This document shows positions 26,050 through 35,437 of a stretch of 63,088 bases of DNA, piece by piece; position 1 is the stretch's first letter, and each line of letters begins with the position of its first letter. The notes beneath the pieces were generated by a model. It ran no database searches. It saw only the letters and a list, made by a program, of their open reading frames with translations, and was not told the origin of the DNA. The DNA comes from CAZQQN01 sp964595485 (lineage in GTDB: Bacteria > Bacteroidota > Bacteroidia > CAILMK01 > CAYYUA01): NCBI GenBank assembly GCA_964595485.1, contig CAZQQN010000014.1:1-63088 (forward strand), given 5' to 3'. Made by a program: the position numbers and the translations under genes.

Positions 26050-26613
26050 ATGATATTACCGATTGTCGCTTATGGTGACCAGATTCTGAAACAAGAGGCA
26101 GAGGAAATAGAAGAGGATTACCCAAACCTTCAGGAGTTGATCGATAACATGTTTGAAACCATGTACAATAGTGAAGGCGTAGGGCTGGCGGCGCCCCAGG
26201 TCGGTAAGCCCATCCGTTTATTCATCATTGATGCTTCCAAAATGGATGAAGCTTACCAAGGCTTAAAACGGGTTTTCATTAACCCGGAATTGGTTGAACT
26301 AAGGGGTAAAGAGTGGGAATACGAAGAAGGCTGCTTAAGCATCCCACACATAAGGGAGAAAGTAAAAAGACCGCAAAGCATCCTTATCAATTATTTAGAC
26401 GAAAATTTTAAGGAACAGGAAGAATGGTTTTCCGATTTGGCTGGTAGGGTTGTACAGCATGAATATGATCATGTAGAGGGAATTTTATTCACTGATCACT
26501 TGGCCTCCTTGAAAAGAAGAATGCTGAAGAAGAAACTGGATAACATAGCTAAAGGTGAAGTGGATGTTGATTACAAAATGCGGTTCCCTTACAAGAAAAA
26601 GCGGGTTTCCTAA
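26050..26613 (+). CDS. def: Peptide deformylase
   Basis: 187 residues. All three metal-site motifs are intact: GVGLAAPQVG (~43-52), EGCLSIP with the Cys ligand, and QHEYDHVEG with the HExxH His ligands and catalytic Glu. It removes the formyl group from nascent proteins in the cytoplasm. It follows ruvX closely. The end converges with the DUF255 gene on the other strand after only 29 nt, with no obvious hairpin between. Confidence 0.95.
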   Translation: MILPIVAYGDQILKQEAEEIEEDYPNLQELIDNMFETMYNSEGVGLAAPQVGKPIRLFIIDASKMDEAYQGLKRVFINPELVELRGKEWEYEEGCLSIPHIREKVKRPQSILINYLDENFKEQEEWFSDLAGRVVQHEYDHVEGILFTDHLASLKRRMLKKKLDNIAKGEVDVDYKMRFPYKKKRVS

Positions 26614-26642
26614 CCTCTGCAAATACTTTACACCATTTTGAA

Positions 26643-28820
26643 TTATTCACCCCCTCCTATTAACTCTTTCATTTGGTTAAGTGCATTTTCTACATCCGTG
26701 ACAGGTTGCTTGCAAACCCTGTCCTGGCATACATAAATTGTGGTTTGACCTTCTACATAACGATTTTTCAGTAAAGGCAGGTTTTCCGATTTTTCACTAC
26801 CCATGAAAAAGGAATGGGGTAAGTAATGCTGGTGAAGTTCTTTGTTTATGCTTCGGCAATTAGGGCCTATAACTCCTACTTCCAATGGTTTTTTAGTGAA
26901 ATAGGCCATCAGGGTCAACCAATTACCAAAATGGGTTGGGGATTTATTAATCTTCTTTTCGGCATTATTCAGCATCTTTAGAGCGGTATCATAATAATGG
27001 TTGTGATCCTGGTAATAGTAAGCGCCAAGTTTAACAAGGGCATTGGCCATAGCAGAATTTCCAGAGGGCTTGGTGTTATCCGTCAAATCACGTTGATCAG
27101 CAATGAGGGCTTCTGATTGACGCGATTTGTAAAAAAATAAGCCGGTGCTTGTATCATAAAAATTGGTTAATGCATAGTCAGCCAGTTGATCAGCTGTTTT
27201 CAGCCATTTTTTCTCAAAGGTCGCTTCATAGAGGCGTGTAAAAGCATTGATCATATTAGCGTAATCATCCAGAAAGCCATTAATATTGGCCACTCCATCT
27301 TTAAAAACCCTTTTAACAGCATAATCTTCCTCTATCATGTTCGCTTTTAGAAAGCGAGCATTTTTCAAGGCTTTCCGAAGGTAAGATTGCTTTCCAAAGG
27401 CTTCGTAAGCTTGAAGGTACCCTTTGAGCATCAGGGCATTCCATGATGTCAAAATTTTATTGTCTTTTGAAGGCATTTTTCGCGATTGACGAGCTTTCAT
27501 CAAAGCTTGACCGGCTTCATCTATGATCTCTCTCAACTTATCGGTTGATAAGCCATGTTTATCAGCAAATGCCTCATCCGACTTTTTTCTAAATAGTACA
27601 TTCTTACCATGTTCCCAGTTACCTTCCGGTTGAATATTGTAATACTTTTTAACCAATGCCTTCCTATCGCCCAATACTTTATCGATCGCTTCTTCCGTCC
27701 AAACATAGTATTTGCCCTCTTCGCCTTCACTGTCTGCATTCAAAGAGGAATAAAATCCTCCTTCTGGAGAGGTCATCACGCGATCAATAAAATCCAGGGT
27801 TTCGGTGACCACCCTTTTATACCGGTCATGACCGGTAATTTTATAGGCCTTTGAATAGAGGCTGACCAATTGGGCGTTATCGTAAAGCATCTTTTCAAAA
27901 TGAGGGACTTTCCACATTTGATCGGTGGCATAACGGGAAAAACCACCACCTACCTGGTCATAAATACCGCCTCTCAGCATTTGGTCAAGTGTTGTGGTGA
28001 CAGCTTTCAATGCTGTGTCATTACCGGTAAGGTGATAATAATGAAGCTGAAAAGCAAAATTGCTTGGGTTTGGGAATTTATTGCCTTTTTGCTGGCTTTC
28101 CTCATAGGTTATTTTCCAATCAATATTTTTAACCACGTCCTGATTGAAATAGGCATCCAGGTCATTCATGCTATAGTCAGTGAGGGACTCAGCAGGTTCA
28201 ATAAAGCTTTCTTCCTGTATGCCTTGGGTTAACTTATTGGCCTGCTTGCGTAAGCGCTCAGGGTTCCCATCATAAGCTTTCTTAACTCGCTTTAAAAACC
28301 TTAGCCATTTTTGCTTAGGAAAATAGGTGCCAGCAACGATAGGTTTTCCGTTTGGCAGAGCAATAGCATTTAAAGGCCATCCCCCTTTACCGGTAATCAT
28401 CCTGGCAGCCGACATATAGATGTCATCTACATCCGGCCGTTGTTCACGATCCACTTTTACGGAAATGAAATTATCGTTCATGTAATTAGCAACCACCGTA
28501 TCCATGAAAGATTTATGCTCCATTACATGGCACCAATGGCAAGCGGCATAGCCAATGCTAATGATGACTAACTTATCAGCTTTTTCCGCTTTCTTAAAAG
28601 CTTTATCTCCCCATTTATACCAATTTACCGGGTTATCAGCATGTTGGCGCAGATAGGGGCTAGTGGCATCAGATAGGTGATTATCCTCATTTGATTGAGT
28701 AACATCTTCCCCACTTGGATCCTTATCCTGTTTGTTATTTTGAGCGCATCCTTCTTGAGCAATAAGGAAAATCAGGCAGATTAGCACACGTGAAAATTGT
28801 TTTTTAATACGTTTCTTCAT
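26643..28820 (-). CDS. DUF255 thioredoxin-fold / six-hairpin lipoprotein (YyaL/SSP411-like)
   Basis: 725 residues. The N-terminus has a lysine-rich signal peptide ending in a lipobox-like QEGC. The DUF255 opening motif is LSDATSPYLRQHADNPVNWY-like (~48-68), and the thioredoxin-like motif is AACHWCHVM (~95). GWPLNAIALPNGKP and PHFEKMLYDNAQLV are further family hallmarks, followed by a long alpha/alpha-barrel resembling N-acyl-glucosamine epimerases. The biochemical role of the family is poorly defined. Lipid anchoring, if correct, puts this copy outside the cytoplasm, where a CxxC site could act in redox chemistry. Confidence 0.88.
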   Translation of the reverse strand: MKKRIKKQFSRVLICLIFLIAQEGCAQNNKQDKDPSGEDVTQSNEDNHLSDATSPYLRQHADNPVNWYKWGDKAFKKAEKADKLVIISIGYAACHWCHVMEHKSFMDTVVANYMNDNFISVKVDREQRPDVDDIYMSAARMITGKGGWPLNAIALPNGKPIVAGTYFPKQKWLRFLKRVKKAYDGNPERLRKQANKLTQGIQEESFIEPAESLTDYSMNDLDAYFNQDVVKNIDWKITYEESQQKGNKFPNPSNFAFQLHYYHLTGNDTALKAVTTTLDQMLRGGIYDQVGGGFSRYATDQMWKVPHFEKMLYDNAQLVSLYSKAYKITGHDRYKRVVTETLDFIDRVMTSPEGGFYSSLNADSEGEEGKYYVWTEEAIDKVLGDRKALVKKYYNIQPEGNWEHGKNVLFRKKSDEAFADKHGLSTDKLREIIDEAGQALMKARQSRKMPSKDNKILTSWNALMLKGYLQAYEAFGKQSYLRKALKNARFLKANMIEEDYAVKRVFKDGVANINGFLDDYANMINAFTRLYEATFEKKWLKTADQLADYALTNFYDTSTGLFFYKSRQSEALIADQRDLTDNTKPSGNSAMANALVKLGAYYYQDHNHYYDTALKMLNNAEKKINKSPTHFGNWLTLMAYFTKKPLEVGVIGPNCRSINKELHQHYLPHSFFMGSEKSENLPLLKNRYVEGQTTIYVCQDRVCKQPVTDVENALNQMKELIGGGE

Positions 28821-29362
28821 GACAAATCCCTTGTTGAATCAATTCATTGATAGGGTAATTCATTCTTATCCTTTTAAAGAAGATGCTAATAAAAACAAAT
28901 CTTCAGAATTAATTGTGTTACCTTTTACCTTCTCATGCTCATGTTTGATTACTTTTATCTTTATTCAACTCGATCTTCCTTTAATAATACCTTACCTGTT
29001 AAAACAAAGACTCTTGGCGACCAGTACTTTACAGTGAAAAGTAATTACCCTGTGCCGATCCTGTTCTAATTAAAAATAACCTTGATCCTACTAACAGGCA
29101 ACTTATTGGCTTACAGAAACGATCCAAATCACAAACCCTTCAATCGTACCTTAAAATGTATTCATATTAGTAAAGCGAGCGACCAATGAAGTGATTAACC
29201 GGAAAAGGCTTTGAAACCTTTTGTCTTCTGTTATGGAAATATTAAGTTTGTATGGTGCAAAGTAATAAGATGCTAAAAGTATTTTTTAGACCCTTAAATT
29301 AATGAATTAAGATATTACGGTAGTTTTAGGGAGCTTAAGTAAATTTTAATTTGTAAAACAAA
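28821..29362. other. Intergenic region between divergent genes, no recognised feature
   Basis: A 542-bp gap between the divergent DUF255 and T9SS cargo genes. An open frame at 28819-29037 (plus) has no family signature and abuts the divergent start, so I do not call it. No RNA gene or strong promoter match was seen; a TTAATTTG close to 29350 is one base short of the -7 consensus. Confidence 0.4.
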
Positions 29363-31249
29363 ATGACCAGAATTATGAAACAAGTTAGGAACAAATCAAT
29401 TTTCTTTTTATTAACACTTTTTAGTTTTGCTTTTGTCTCCCAGGCTCAGCAAGCACACCTTCAGCTAATTCACAACTCCCCGGATGTATCGTTTGACACG
29501 GTGGACGTGTACGTAAACGGCACTAAGGAATTGGATAATTTAGGATTTCGGGAAGCCACGGCACAATCATGGTTGCCTCAGGGTGCTGTCCCACAAGGTG
29601 TTCAACAATTACCTCCGGTACCCGCTGCCACTAACGTAGACTTAGGCATCGCCCCGAAAAATAGTTCAGGCCCGGGTGATGTGGTAAAAACCTTTACCAG
29701 AGCATTTCCGGCCGATACCCATGCGGTTATTGTCAACGGGGTAGCCAATCCCGGTAACTATGCCAGCAATCCTGATAATAAAAGCACCGCTCTTTCTCTC
29801 GATTTAATTCAGGATGTTAACCAGTTAGAGGCTGGTTCGGGAAATGTAGACTTAGGTGTTTATCACGGTGCAACGGATGCCCCTTTTGTGGATTTAGTCC
29901 CATTTGGTACCGAAAACCCTATTGTGGACAATGCAGCCTATGGAGATTTCAGTGGGTACCTGGATGTACCAGTTACCGATGATTTGATTCTTGACGTTAC
30001 CGATTCAGCTAACAACACCGTGGTTAGATCGGCATTTGCACCTTCACAAAACTTATTAACACCTTTAGAAGGGCAAGGTATTATTGCCTTTGCATCAGGT
30101 TTTTTAAACCCTGAAAATAATCAAGATGGGGAGAGGTTAGGTATCATGGTAGCTCTTGTTGATGGAATAACGCTGAACATTTCAATCGATATCTCCTTTC
30201 ACCAAATTATTCACAATGCTCCGGATCCGTCTCTCAATGAGGTTGATGTCTATGTTGACGGGAATTTAGCATTGGATGACTTCAAATTCAGGGAGGCCAC
30301 CCAATATGTAACCCTCCCGATTGCAAGCGAAGAGGGCAACATCGGCATCGCTCCATCAAATAGTTCAAGTGTTGATGATACCTTGGTTAATTTTCAAAGA
30401 AGAGCAGTTGGTGCAAGAAGTTATGCTCACACAGCAGCTGGTGTTGTTGAACCGGATAGCTTTGCCGATAATCCTGATGGAAATTCAATAGGTGTTAATT
30501 TGAATTCCGAAATTTCCAGTAGGTTTAATCCAGCCAACAATCAGGGCAATATATTATTCCAATTCGGCAGTTTTATCCCTGATATGCCAACCATTGATAT
30601 GTTATTTGACCCAGCAGTAGTAGGGGGGCAAGTCAATAACATTGATGACTTTGAATACCCGGCAACTACTGGTTTCTTCCCGCAAAACACCCCGGCTGAT
30701 TATACCATTCATTTTGTAGATTCTTCCAGCACACCAATTGATACTGTTTACCAATTCGAAAGGGACCTATCCAATTTTGCTGATAGTGTGATCCAGGTCA
30801 AAGCTTCCGGCTTTTTCAAACCGGACAGTACCAACCAGGATGGCCCTGAAGCGCAACTTATTGGTTATTTCCCCAACGGGGATACGGTCATGTTTGATAA
30901 AACATTGGATCATAACAACGTAGATACCGGTGATGGCAGTGATGACGATGATGATGGCGGTGATGGTAGCTCCGTTGACCAAGCTGCCCGGGCTGACTTT
31001 GGTGCTTCTGTATTCCCAAATCCAGCAAGTGATAATACAACCGTTGCCTACGAATTAAATCAACAAAAAGCTATCACTTTCAAACTTTATGATAACAGCG
31101 GTAAAGCCGTCAAGCAAAAAGATTTAGGCAGCCAAGCTGCCGGTCAATACACCGAAAACATTAACGTTGAGGAGCTTGAGGCCGGCCTATACCACCTTAA
31201 AATACAAGCTGGGGATCAAGCACAAGACGTGAAGCTATTGGTTGACTAA
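29363..31249 (+). CDS. Secreted DUF4397 protein with type A T9SS sorting tail
   Basis: 628 residues. Signal peptide (RNKSIFFLLTLFSFAFVSQAQ; start at 29363, with an alternative ATG at 29375). Two DUF4397 repeats follow: ~30-250 (HLQLIHNSPDVSFDTVDVYVNG) and ~275-400 (FHQIIHNAPDPSLNEVDVYVDG), then a third related region. An Asp-rich linker (DGSDDDDDGGDG, ~530) precedes a C-terminal T9SS type A domain (VFPNPASDNTTVAYEL ... GLYHLKIQAGDQAQDVKLLV). It should cross the outer membrane through the PorU-type sortase route and be displayed or released. DUF4397 folds as beta-sandwiches, and an adhesive or surface-layer role is inference. Confidence 0.9.
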   Translation: MTRIMKQVRNKSIFFLLTLFSFAFVSQAQQAHLQLIHNSPDVSFDTVDVYVNGTKELDNLGFREATAQSWLPQGAVPQGVQQLPPVPAATNVDLGIAPKNSSGPGDVVKTFTRAFPADTHAVIVNGVANPGNYASNPDNKSTALSLDLIQDVNQLEAGSGNVDLGVYHGATDAPFVDLVPFGTENPIVDNAAYGDFSGYLDVPVTDDLILDVTDSANNTVVRSAFAPSQNLLTPLEGQGIIAFASGFLNPENNQDGERLGIMVALVDGITLNISIDISFHQIIHNAPDPSLNEVDVYVDGNLALDDFKFREATQYVTLPIASEEGNIGIAPSNSSSVDDTLVNFQRRAVGARSYAHTAAGVVEPDSFADNPDGNSIGVNLNSEISSRFNPANNQGNILFQFGSFIPDMPTIDMLFDPAVVGGQVNNIDDFEYPATTGFFPQNTPADYTIHFVDSSSTPIDTVYQFERDLSNFADSVIQVKASGFFKPDSTNQDGPEAQLIGYFPNGDTVMFDKTLDHNNVDTGDGSDDDDDGGDGSSVDQAARADFGASVFPNPASDNTTVAYELNQQKAITFKLYDNSGKAVKQKDLGSQAAGQYTENINVEELEAGLYHLKIQAGDQAQDVKLLVD

Positions 31250-31274
31250 CGAGCTTTATTTCCCGGCTTACCAT

Positions 31275-31302
31275 AAAAACCCGGCTCCGGCCGGGTTTTT
31301 TT
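31275..31302 (+). terminator. Intrinsic terminator after the DUF4397 T9SS cargo gene
   Basis: AAAACCCGGC-tccg-GCCGGGTTTTTTT is a perfect G/C-rich hairpin with a T tract, 26 nt after the stop at 31249. Confidence 0.9.
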
Positions 31303-31366
31303 ATGTCATGGTAAGTATAAAAAAGTGAGAATTTCAGTTACTGGGACTTGTACTTAAAGAATAACC

Positions 31367-31723
31367 TTAATGAAAATCTTCAGGATTTAAATAGTCAGCG
31401 GGGTCCCAAAGCTTAGCCCTAAAATTCTGAACCTGGTCATTTAATACCTCCGTACCCTCTGTTTTAAGAAGTTCTTCCATCATATCGGGGGTTTCAAAAT
31501 GATGCTTACCACTTAACAGGCCTTGTCTGTTGACTACACGGTGAGCAGGAACCGGTGGTTCTTTTCGGTGAGAGGCATTCATAGCCCAGCCTACCATTCT
31601 GGCGGATCCGGCACTACCCAGGAAACGTGCAATATGGCCATAAGTGGTTACGCGCCCTTTAGGTATATGGCGGACTACAGCATATACTTTCTCAAAAAAA
31701 GATTCCTTGGTATTATCAGGCAT
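31367..31723 (-). CDS. Alkyltransferase-like (ATL) DNA-binding protein
   Basis: A 118-residue homologue of the C-terminal domain of O6-alkylguanine-DNA alkyltransferase. The helix-turn-helix and Arg-finger region is visible (IPKGRVTTYGHIARFLG, SARMVGWAMNA). At the active site the PCHRV motif is replaced by PAHRVVNRQG, so the acceptor Cys is missing and the protein cannot accept an alkyl group. ATL proteins bind O6-alkylguanine and pass the lesion to nucleotide-excision repair. Small size and Ala at this position are typical of Bacteroidota members. No repair gene is adjacent. Confidence 0.88.
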   Translation of the reverse strand: MPDNTKESFFEKVYAVVRHIPKGRVTTYGHIARFLGSAGSARMVGWAMNASHRKEPPVPAHRVVNRQGLLSGKHHFETPDMMEELLKTEGTEVLNDQVQNFRAKLWDPADYLNPEDFH

Positions 31724-31894
31724 TGGCCAAAAGTAATTTAAGGTTTGTAAAACCGCAATTGAAAATGATTTCAGGAATTGAACAAATTCACTTAAAGATT
31801 ATTACCATGGAAAATTGTCGTTTAACCGCAATTTCCAGAAAAATTATTTATTTCGAACCAAAATCAAAAAACTTAAAACTTTTACAACAAACCA

Positions 31895-32530
31895 ATGACA
31901 CTGATTACCAACCTTAAATTTGGCGAAGTGACCAACCTTAGCGATGCCCGATTTGCGGCAGGTTCACAGGCAAAGTTCGTGGGATTTTCATTAGATCCTG
32001 AAAATGAAAACTACATTGAGTCAGAAGATTTAAAAGAAATTACTGGTTGGATAGAAGGAATCGGCTTAGTCGGTGAATTCGGTAAGCAGGATTTTGAAGA
32101 AATCAGCCAGGCTATACAGGATTTCAACCTTGACTACGTGCAACTCAATGAAGCAACCAACTTTTTTTCTTATTCCAAACTCAAGGCACAAATCATTCAA
32201 AACCTGGATTTAGGAGCTTTTCGGGACCGGGAAGAGCTGGAGTACTACATCGAAGATAGTTATCGCAATATCACCTATTACATGTTTTCAATCTATGATG
32301 AACAAAGTCTTGAAGATTTCCTTAACAACCCCAATTTTACTAAAAAAGTAAAGGATTTTACCGAAGACCTGAACGTAATACTGAACTTTCCTTTCAATGC
32401 TGAGAACATTGTTGATATGGTAAATGATTTCCGTCCATACGGCATCAATATATATGCTGGTGGTGAAGAAAGACCCGGATACAAAGATTTTGATGAGTTA
32501 ATTCAAATGGTAGAAAGCCTGGATGAATAA
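31895..32530 (+). CDS. TrpF-like TIM-barrel protein lacking the catalytic residues
   Basis: 211 residues that align by eye with phosphoribosylanthranilate isomerase (TrpF): KFGEVTNLSDARFAAG against KICGITN..DA..A, KFVGFSLDPENENYI against LGFVFYPKSPRYI, LDYVQLNE against LDVVQLHG, and a C-terminal FRPYGINIYAGGEERPGYKD against VRPYGVDVSSGVE..PGVKD. The catalytic Cys of KICG is Gly here, the LLLDA..GGTG segment is not recognisable, and the phosphate loop GGLTPENV reads FPFNAENI. It is therefore probably not an isomerase; a binding or regulatory role is possible. No trp genes are adjacent. Confidence 0.6.
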   Translation: MTLITNLKFGEVTNLSDARFAAGSQAKFVGFSLDPENENYIESEDLKEITGWIEGIGLVGEFGKQDFEEISQAIQDFNLDYVQLNEATNFFSYSKLKAQIIQNLDLGAFRDREELEYYIEDSYRNITYYMFSIYDEQSLEDFLNNPNFTKKVKDFTEDLNVILNFPFNAENIVDMVNDFRPYGINIYAGGEERPGYKDFDELIQMVESLDE

Positions 32531-32585
32531 GAACCTTCCAGCCGAAACCCTTAATGATTAGTAGCATGTACGGATTTATCCAGCA

Positions 32586-34574
32586 TTAATTGTATTCTCC
32601 AAGGCGGGAAAAATTACGGCTCATAATCTTAAGATCCTTGGTTAACTCATAATCCCTGGCATAAAGGAAGTTTAATCTTTCAATGGTAGCTTTATCCAGG
32701 TGGTTTTCCTTTAATTCATCACAGGGGCTAAGGACGCCTCTTCTAAGTTCCGGAAGCTTATAGGTTTGGTGAGATGGCTCATAGCCAACCCACGAGCTTT
32801 TCATGCTAAGGACCCGGAAAATATTTTGAAAAAATCCCTTCTTGTCCTTGATGAACCAGACAGAAACAGGCGCAGAGATTAACAATAGCAGAGCTGAGAG
32901 AACATCGAAAATGTATTTATTGATAAGGTTAGTTGATTGGGCAAGCCCCAATTCTATGTTAATGGTGTAAAAATCTCCTGGCAAATTTTTAGAACGGCTC
33001 CCGATAATAAAGAGGCTTTCCTCCGGTGCAATCTTAAAGTCAATTTGCTTATCCTGGATGTAAACCATCCAGTTGATTATTTTATGAGACGGTACATCTT
33101 TAGCACAAAAGATTATTTCAGTTACATCATAGATCGTAGATATTTCTCCCAATTGACTCAAATGACCCAGAAATGGATAGCCACTCTCCTCAACATGCCC
33201 ATTTGGCTGCACATACCCAACCAATTGAAAGTTTACGCGACTGTCCCTGAGCAATTGTTCCACCCTGTCAGCTTCTTCCTTTTCCCCCACTATCGTAATT
33301 TTTTTCAATCCTTTGGCTCCTAATTGAAAATTTCTGTAATCTTTGTAATGGTAGACCAAACGGGTAAGAGTGAATACCAATCCGGCTAAGACCCCACCTG
33401 CCAAAATAAAAGCCCGCGAATGCTGCCAAGCATCTGGTAGAAAAGCATAAGCTGCTGCCACGCCAAGGGTACCCAATAAAGTGCCCTTCACAATTTTAGG
33501 AGGTGTGTATGGCTTTTGGTAATTTCCGGCAAAAGTATTCCCCAATATCCAAATCAATACCCCAATTGGTAATTGATACCAGAGCCAATCAAATGGCAGT
33601 GCTTCAGCGTCTCCTTGAAAGAGGATATTAGTCTGGGTAGCTACTAAGTATAAAACAATTAAAGTCAAGCCAAAATCAACAGCCGGTAAGACCATGCGCC
33701 TTGCAAATTGAAAGGCCAGGGCCAACGAAGCCCTTAAGTAAATGGCTAAATTCAGCAGAAAGGAGAAAACGGCAGCTTTTTTGGCAGAAAAGTGTTTCCG
33801 GGCAAAAATGATCATCGCCTTGTAAAAGACGAATACATAATTAATGGTCTGTTTTTTAGTGCTTTCCCCTTTGTAGTGAATTATCCGGGTTTCAGGGTAA
33901 TAGTAATTTTCATAACCGGCATTCTTGATCCTGTAGGAGAAATCAATATCCTCGCCATACATGAAAAAGGTCTCATCCAACAGCCCTATTTTATGGAGGA
34001 CATTGGTGCGAACAAGCATAAAGGCGCCTGCTAAAACATCCACCTTGTGGATTTCATCCTTATCCAGGTATCCCAGGTGATATTTACCAAAAGCTCTGGA
34101 ATTGGGGAAGAGTGCCGATAAACCAAATGCTTTGTAGAAAGCAACTTCAGGAGACGGGAACCCTCTTTTGGATTCTGGTAAAAAGCGGCCCTTACCATCT
34201 ACCATTTTGACGCCCAATCCTCCAGCCTCTGGGTGTTGATCCATGAACTGTACTACCTTGATAAAAGTATCCTCTTCAACAACGGTATCCGGATTCAAAA
34301 GTAAGCTATACTCACCGGTAACTTGCTCAAGGGCTTGGTTATTGGCTCTTGCAAACCCAACGTTGGTCTCATTAGCGATGAGCTTAACCTCGGGAAATTT
34401 ATCGCGAAGCATCGTAAGTGACCCATCAACCGAATTGTTATCAACAACATACACTTCCGTACCAAAGGATTGATCCAAAGCTTTAAGCTCATTAGCCGCC
34501 TTCCTTACGGATAGTAGGGTCTGCTCAAGGAAAAATTTGACGTTATAATTAACGATTACTACCGATAGCTTCAT
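32586..34574 (-). CDS. Fusion of GT2 glycosyltransferase and degenerate sugar-phosphotransferase-like domain
   Basis: 662 residues. Residues 1-~260 form a GT2 domain of the WbbL rhamnosyltransferase type (LSVVIVNYNVKFFLEQTL; VYVVDNNSVDGS; SLLLNPDTVVEED; FFMYGEDIDFSYRIKNAGY). Residues ~265-400 hold about four hydrophobic helices. A nucleotide-binding-like region follows (KITIVGEKEEADRVEQLL; FLGHLSQLGEI), as in the CoA-binding half of polyprenyl glycosylphosphotransferases, and then a helix (~555-575). The catalytic tail is reduced: KSSWVGYEPS stands where SLVGPRP is normal. One protein may link sugar transfer with membrane attachment, but the phosphotransferase part may be inactive. Confidence 0.75.
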   Translation of the reverse strand: MKLSVVIVNYNVKFFLEQTLLSVRKAANELKALDQSFGTEVYVVDNNSVDGSLTMLRDKFPEVKLIANETNVGFARANNQALEQVTGEYSLLLNPDTVVEEDTFIKVVQFMDQHPEAGGLGVKMVDGKGRFLPESKRGFPSPEVAFYKAFGLSALFPNSRAFGKYHLGYLDKDEIHKVDVLAGAFMLVRTNVLHKIGLLDETFFMYGEDIDFSYRIKNAGYENYYYPETRIIHYKGESTKKQTINYVFVFYKAMIIFARKHFSAKKAAVFSFLLNLAIYLRASLALAFQFARRMVLPAVDFGLTLIVLYLVATQTNILFQGDAEALPFDWLWYQLPIGVLIWILGNTFAGNYQKPYTPPKIVKGTLLGTLGVAAAYAFLPDAWQHSRAFILAGGVLAGLVFTLTRLVYHYKDYRNFQLGAKGLKKITIVGEKEEADRVEQLLRDSRVNFQLVGYVQPNGHVEESGYPFLGHLSQLGEISTIYDVTEIIFCAKDVPSHKIINWMVYIQDKQIDFKIAPEESLFIIGSRSKNLPGDFYTINIELGLAQSTNLINKYIFDVLSALLLLISAPVSVWFIKDKKGFFQNIFRVLSMKSSWVGYEPSHQTYKLPELRRGVLSPCDELKENHLDKATIERLNFLYARDYELTKDLKIMSRNFSRLGEYN

Positions 34575-34686
34575 GGAATCCTTATCATTCGCTTAACGCA
34601 TATGGCATCAGGGGCCACTCATTTGATGATTTATAATTTATGGATGTAATTTACCAATAACCCAATTAACTTCCAAATCAATATCC

Positions 34687-35292
34687 TTATTGTGAATAGG
34701 GTACCCGTTGGCTAATAGAACGCGCTAACGTCACTTCATCCGTATATTCCAGTTCCCCGCCAATGGCAATTCCCCTTGAGATCGAAGAAATTTTTAGATC
34801 AAATTCCCGTAATTGCTTAGCAACATAAAACATGGTTGTATCCCCTTCCATGGTAGTACTCAAAGCCAAAATAATTTCTTTCACTCCCTTTTCTTTTACG
34901 CGGGATACCAATGACTCTATATTCAGATTTTCAGGCCCTATCCCATCCATGGGGGAGATCAACCCCCCTAAAACATGAAAAGTCCCCCTGTAGTGACCGG
35001 TAGCCTCAATCGCCATAACATCCCGCATATCTTCAACCAAACACACAATGGAATGATCACGGGTTTGATCTTCACAGATCGAGCAAACTTCCTGGTCAGC
35101 AATATTATGGCAAATCCGGCAGTAATGGACCTGATCTTTGAGGTTAGTAATAGCACTACCCAGATTTTTAACCGATTCCTCATCTTCTTTCAGTAAGTGC
35201 AGAACCAGTCTTAGCGCTGTTTTATTACCCACGCCGGGCAATTTAGCAAAAGCAGCCACTGCATCTTCCACTAATTTCGATGGGTATTCCAT
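34687..35292 (-). CDS. recR: Recombination mediator protein RecR
   Basis: 201 residues, normal size. The order is as in RecR: helix-hairpin-helix (FAKLPGVGNKTALRLVLHLL), zinc finger with four Cys (CRICHNIADQEVCSIC), a Toprim domain (VCLVEDMRDVMAIEATG ... LILALSTTMEGDTT), and a C-terminal Walker-B-like strand with ISRGIAIGGELEYTDEVTLARS. It works with RecO (and RecF) to load RecA on gapped DNA. It stands divergent from the symporter gene with a 145-bp gap. Confidence 0.95.
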   Translation of the reverse strand: MEYPSKLVEDAVAAFAKLPGVGNKTALRLVLHLLKEDEESVKNLGSAITNLKDQVHYCRICHNIADQEVCSICEDQTRDHSIVCLVEDMRDVMAIEATGHYRGTFHVLGGLISPMDGIGPENLNIESLVSRVKEKGVKEIILALSTTMEGDTTMFYVAKQLREFDLKISSISRGIAIGGELEYTDEVTLARSISQRVPYSQ

Positions 35293-35358
35293 GAGAGCCC
35301 CTTTTTTAACAAAACTTCAAAGTTCTGAAGATTTTAACAATTAAAAGCCAACATCTAT

Positions 35359-35366
35359 TAAATTTG
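35359..35366 (+). promoter_or_regulatory. Possible -7 element for the symporter gene
   Basis: TAaaTTTG matches the phylum's -7 consensus 72 nt before the ATG at 35438. No TTTG lies at the usual spacing upstream, so support is limited. Confidence 0.35.
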
Positions 35367-35437
35367 AACGATTGGCTTTGGTTTAAAAACCATCACCTTG
35401 CTAGTGTTCAAGATCAAATTTACAAGGAGTCTTTTCA

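Noticed and set aside
28819..29037. 72-codon plus-strand frame in the gap before the DUF4397 gene
   Set aside because: Overlaps the start of the divergent DUF255 gene and shows no recognisable features or leader.
31723..31917. 64-codon plus-strand frame between the ATL and TrpF-like genes
   Set aside because: It overlaps both neighbours and its composition is unlike a protein; more likely leader sequence for the TrpF-like gene.
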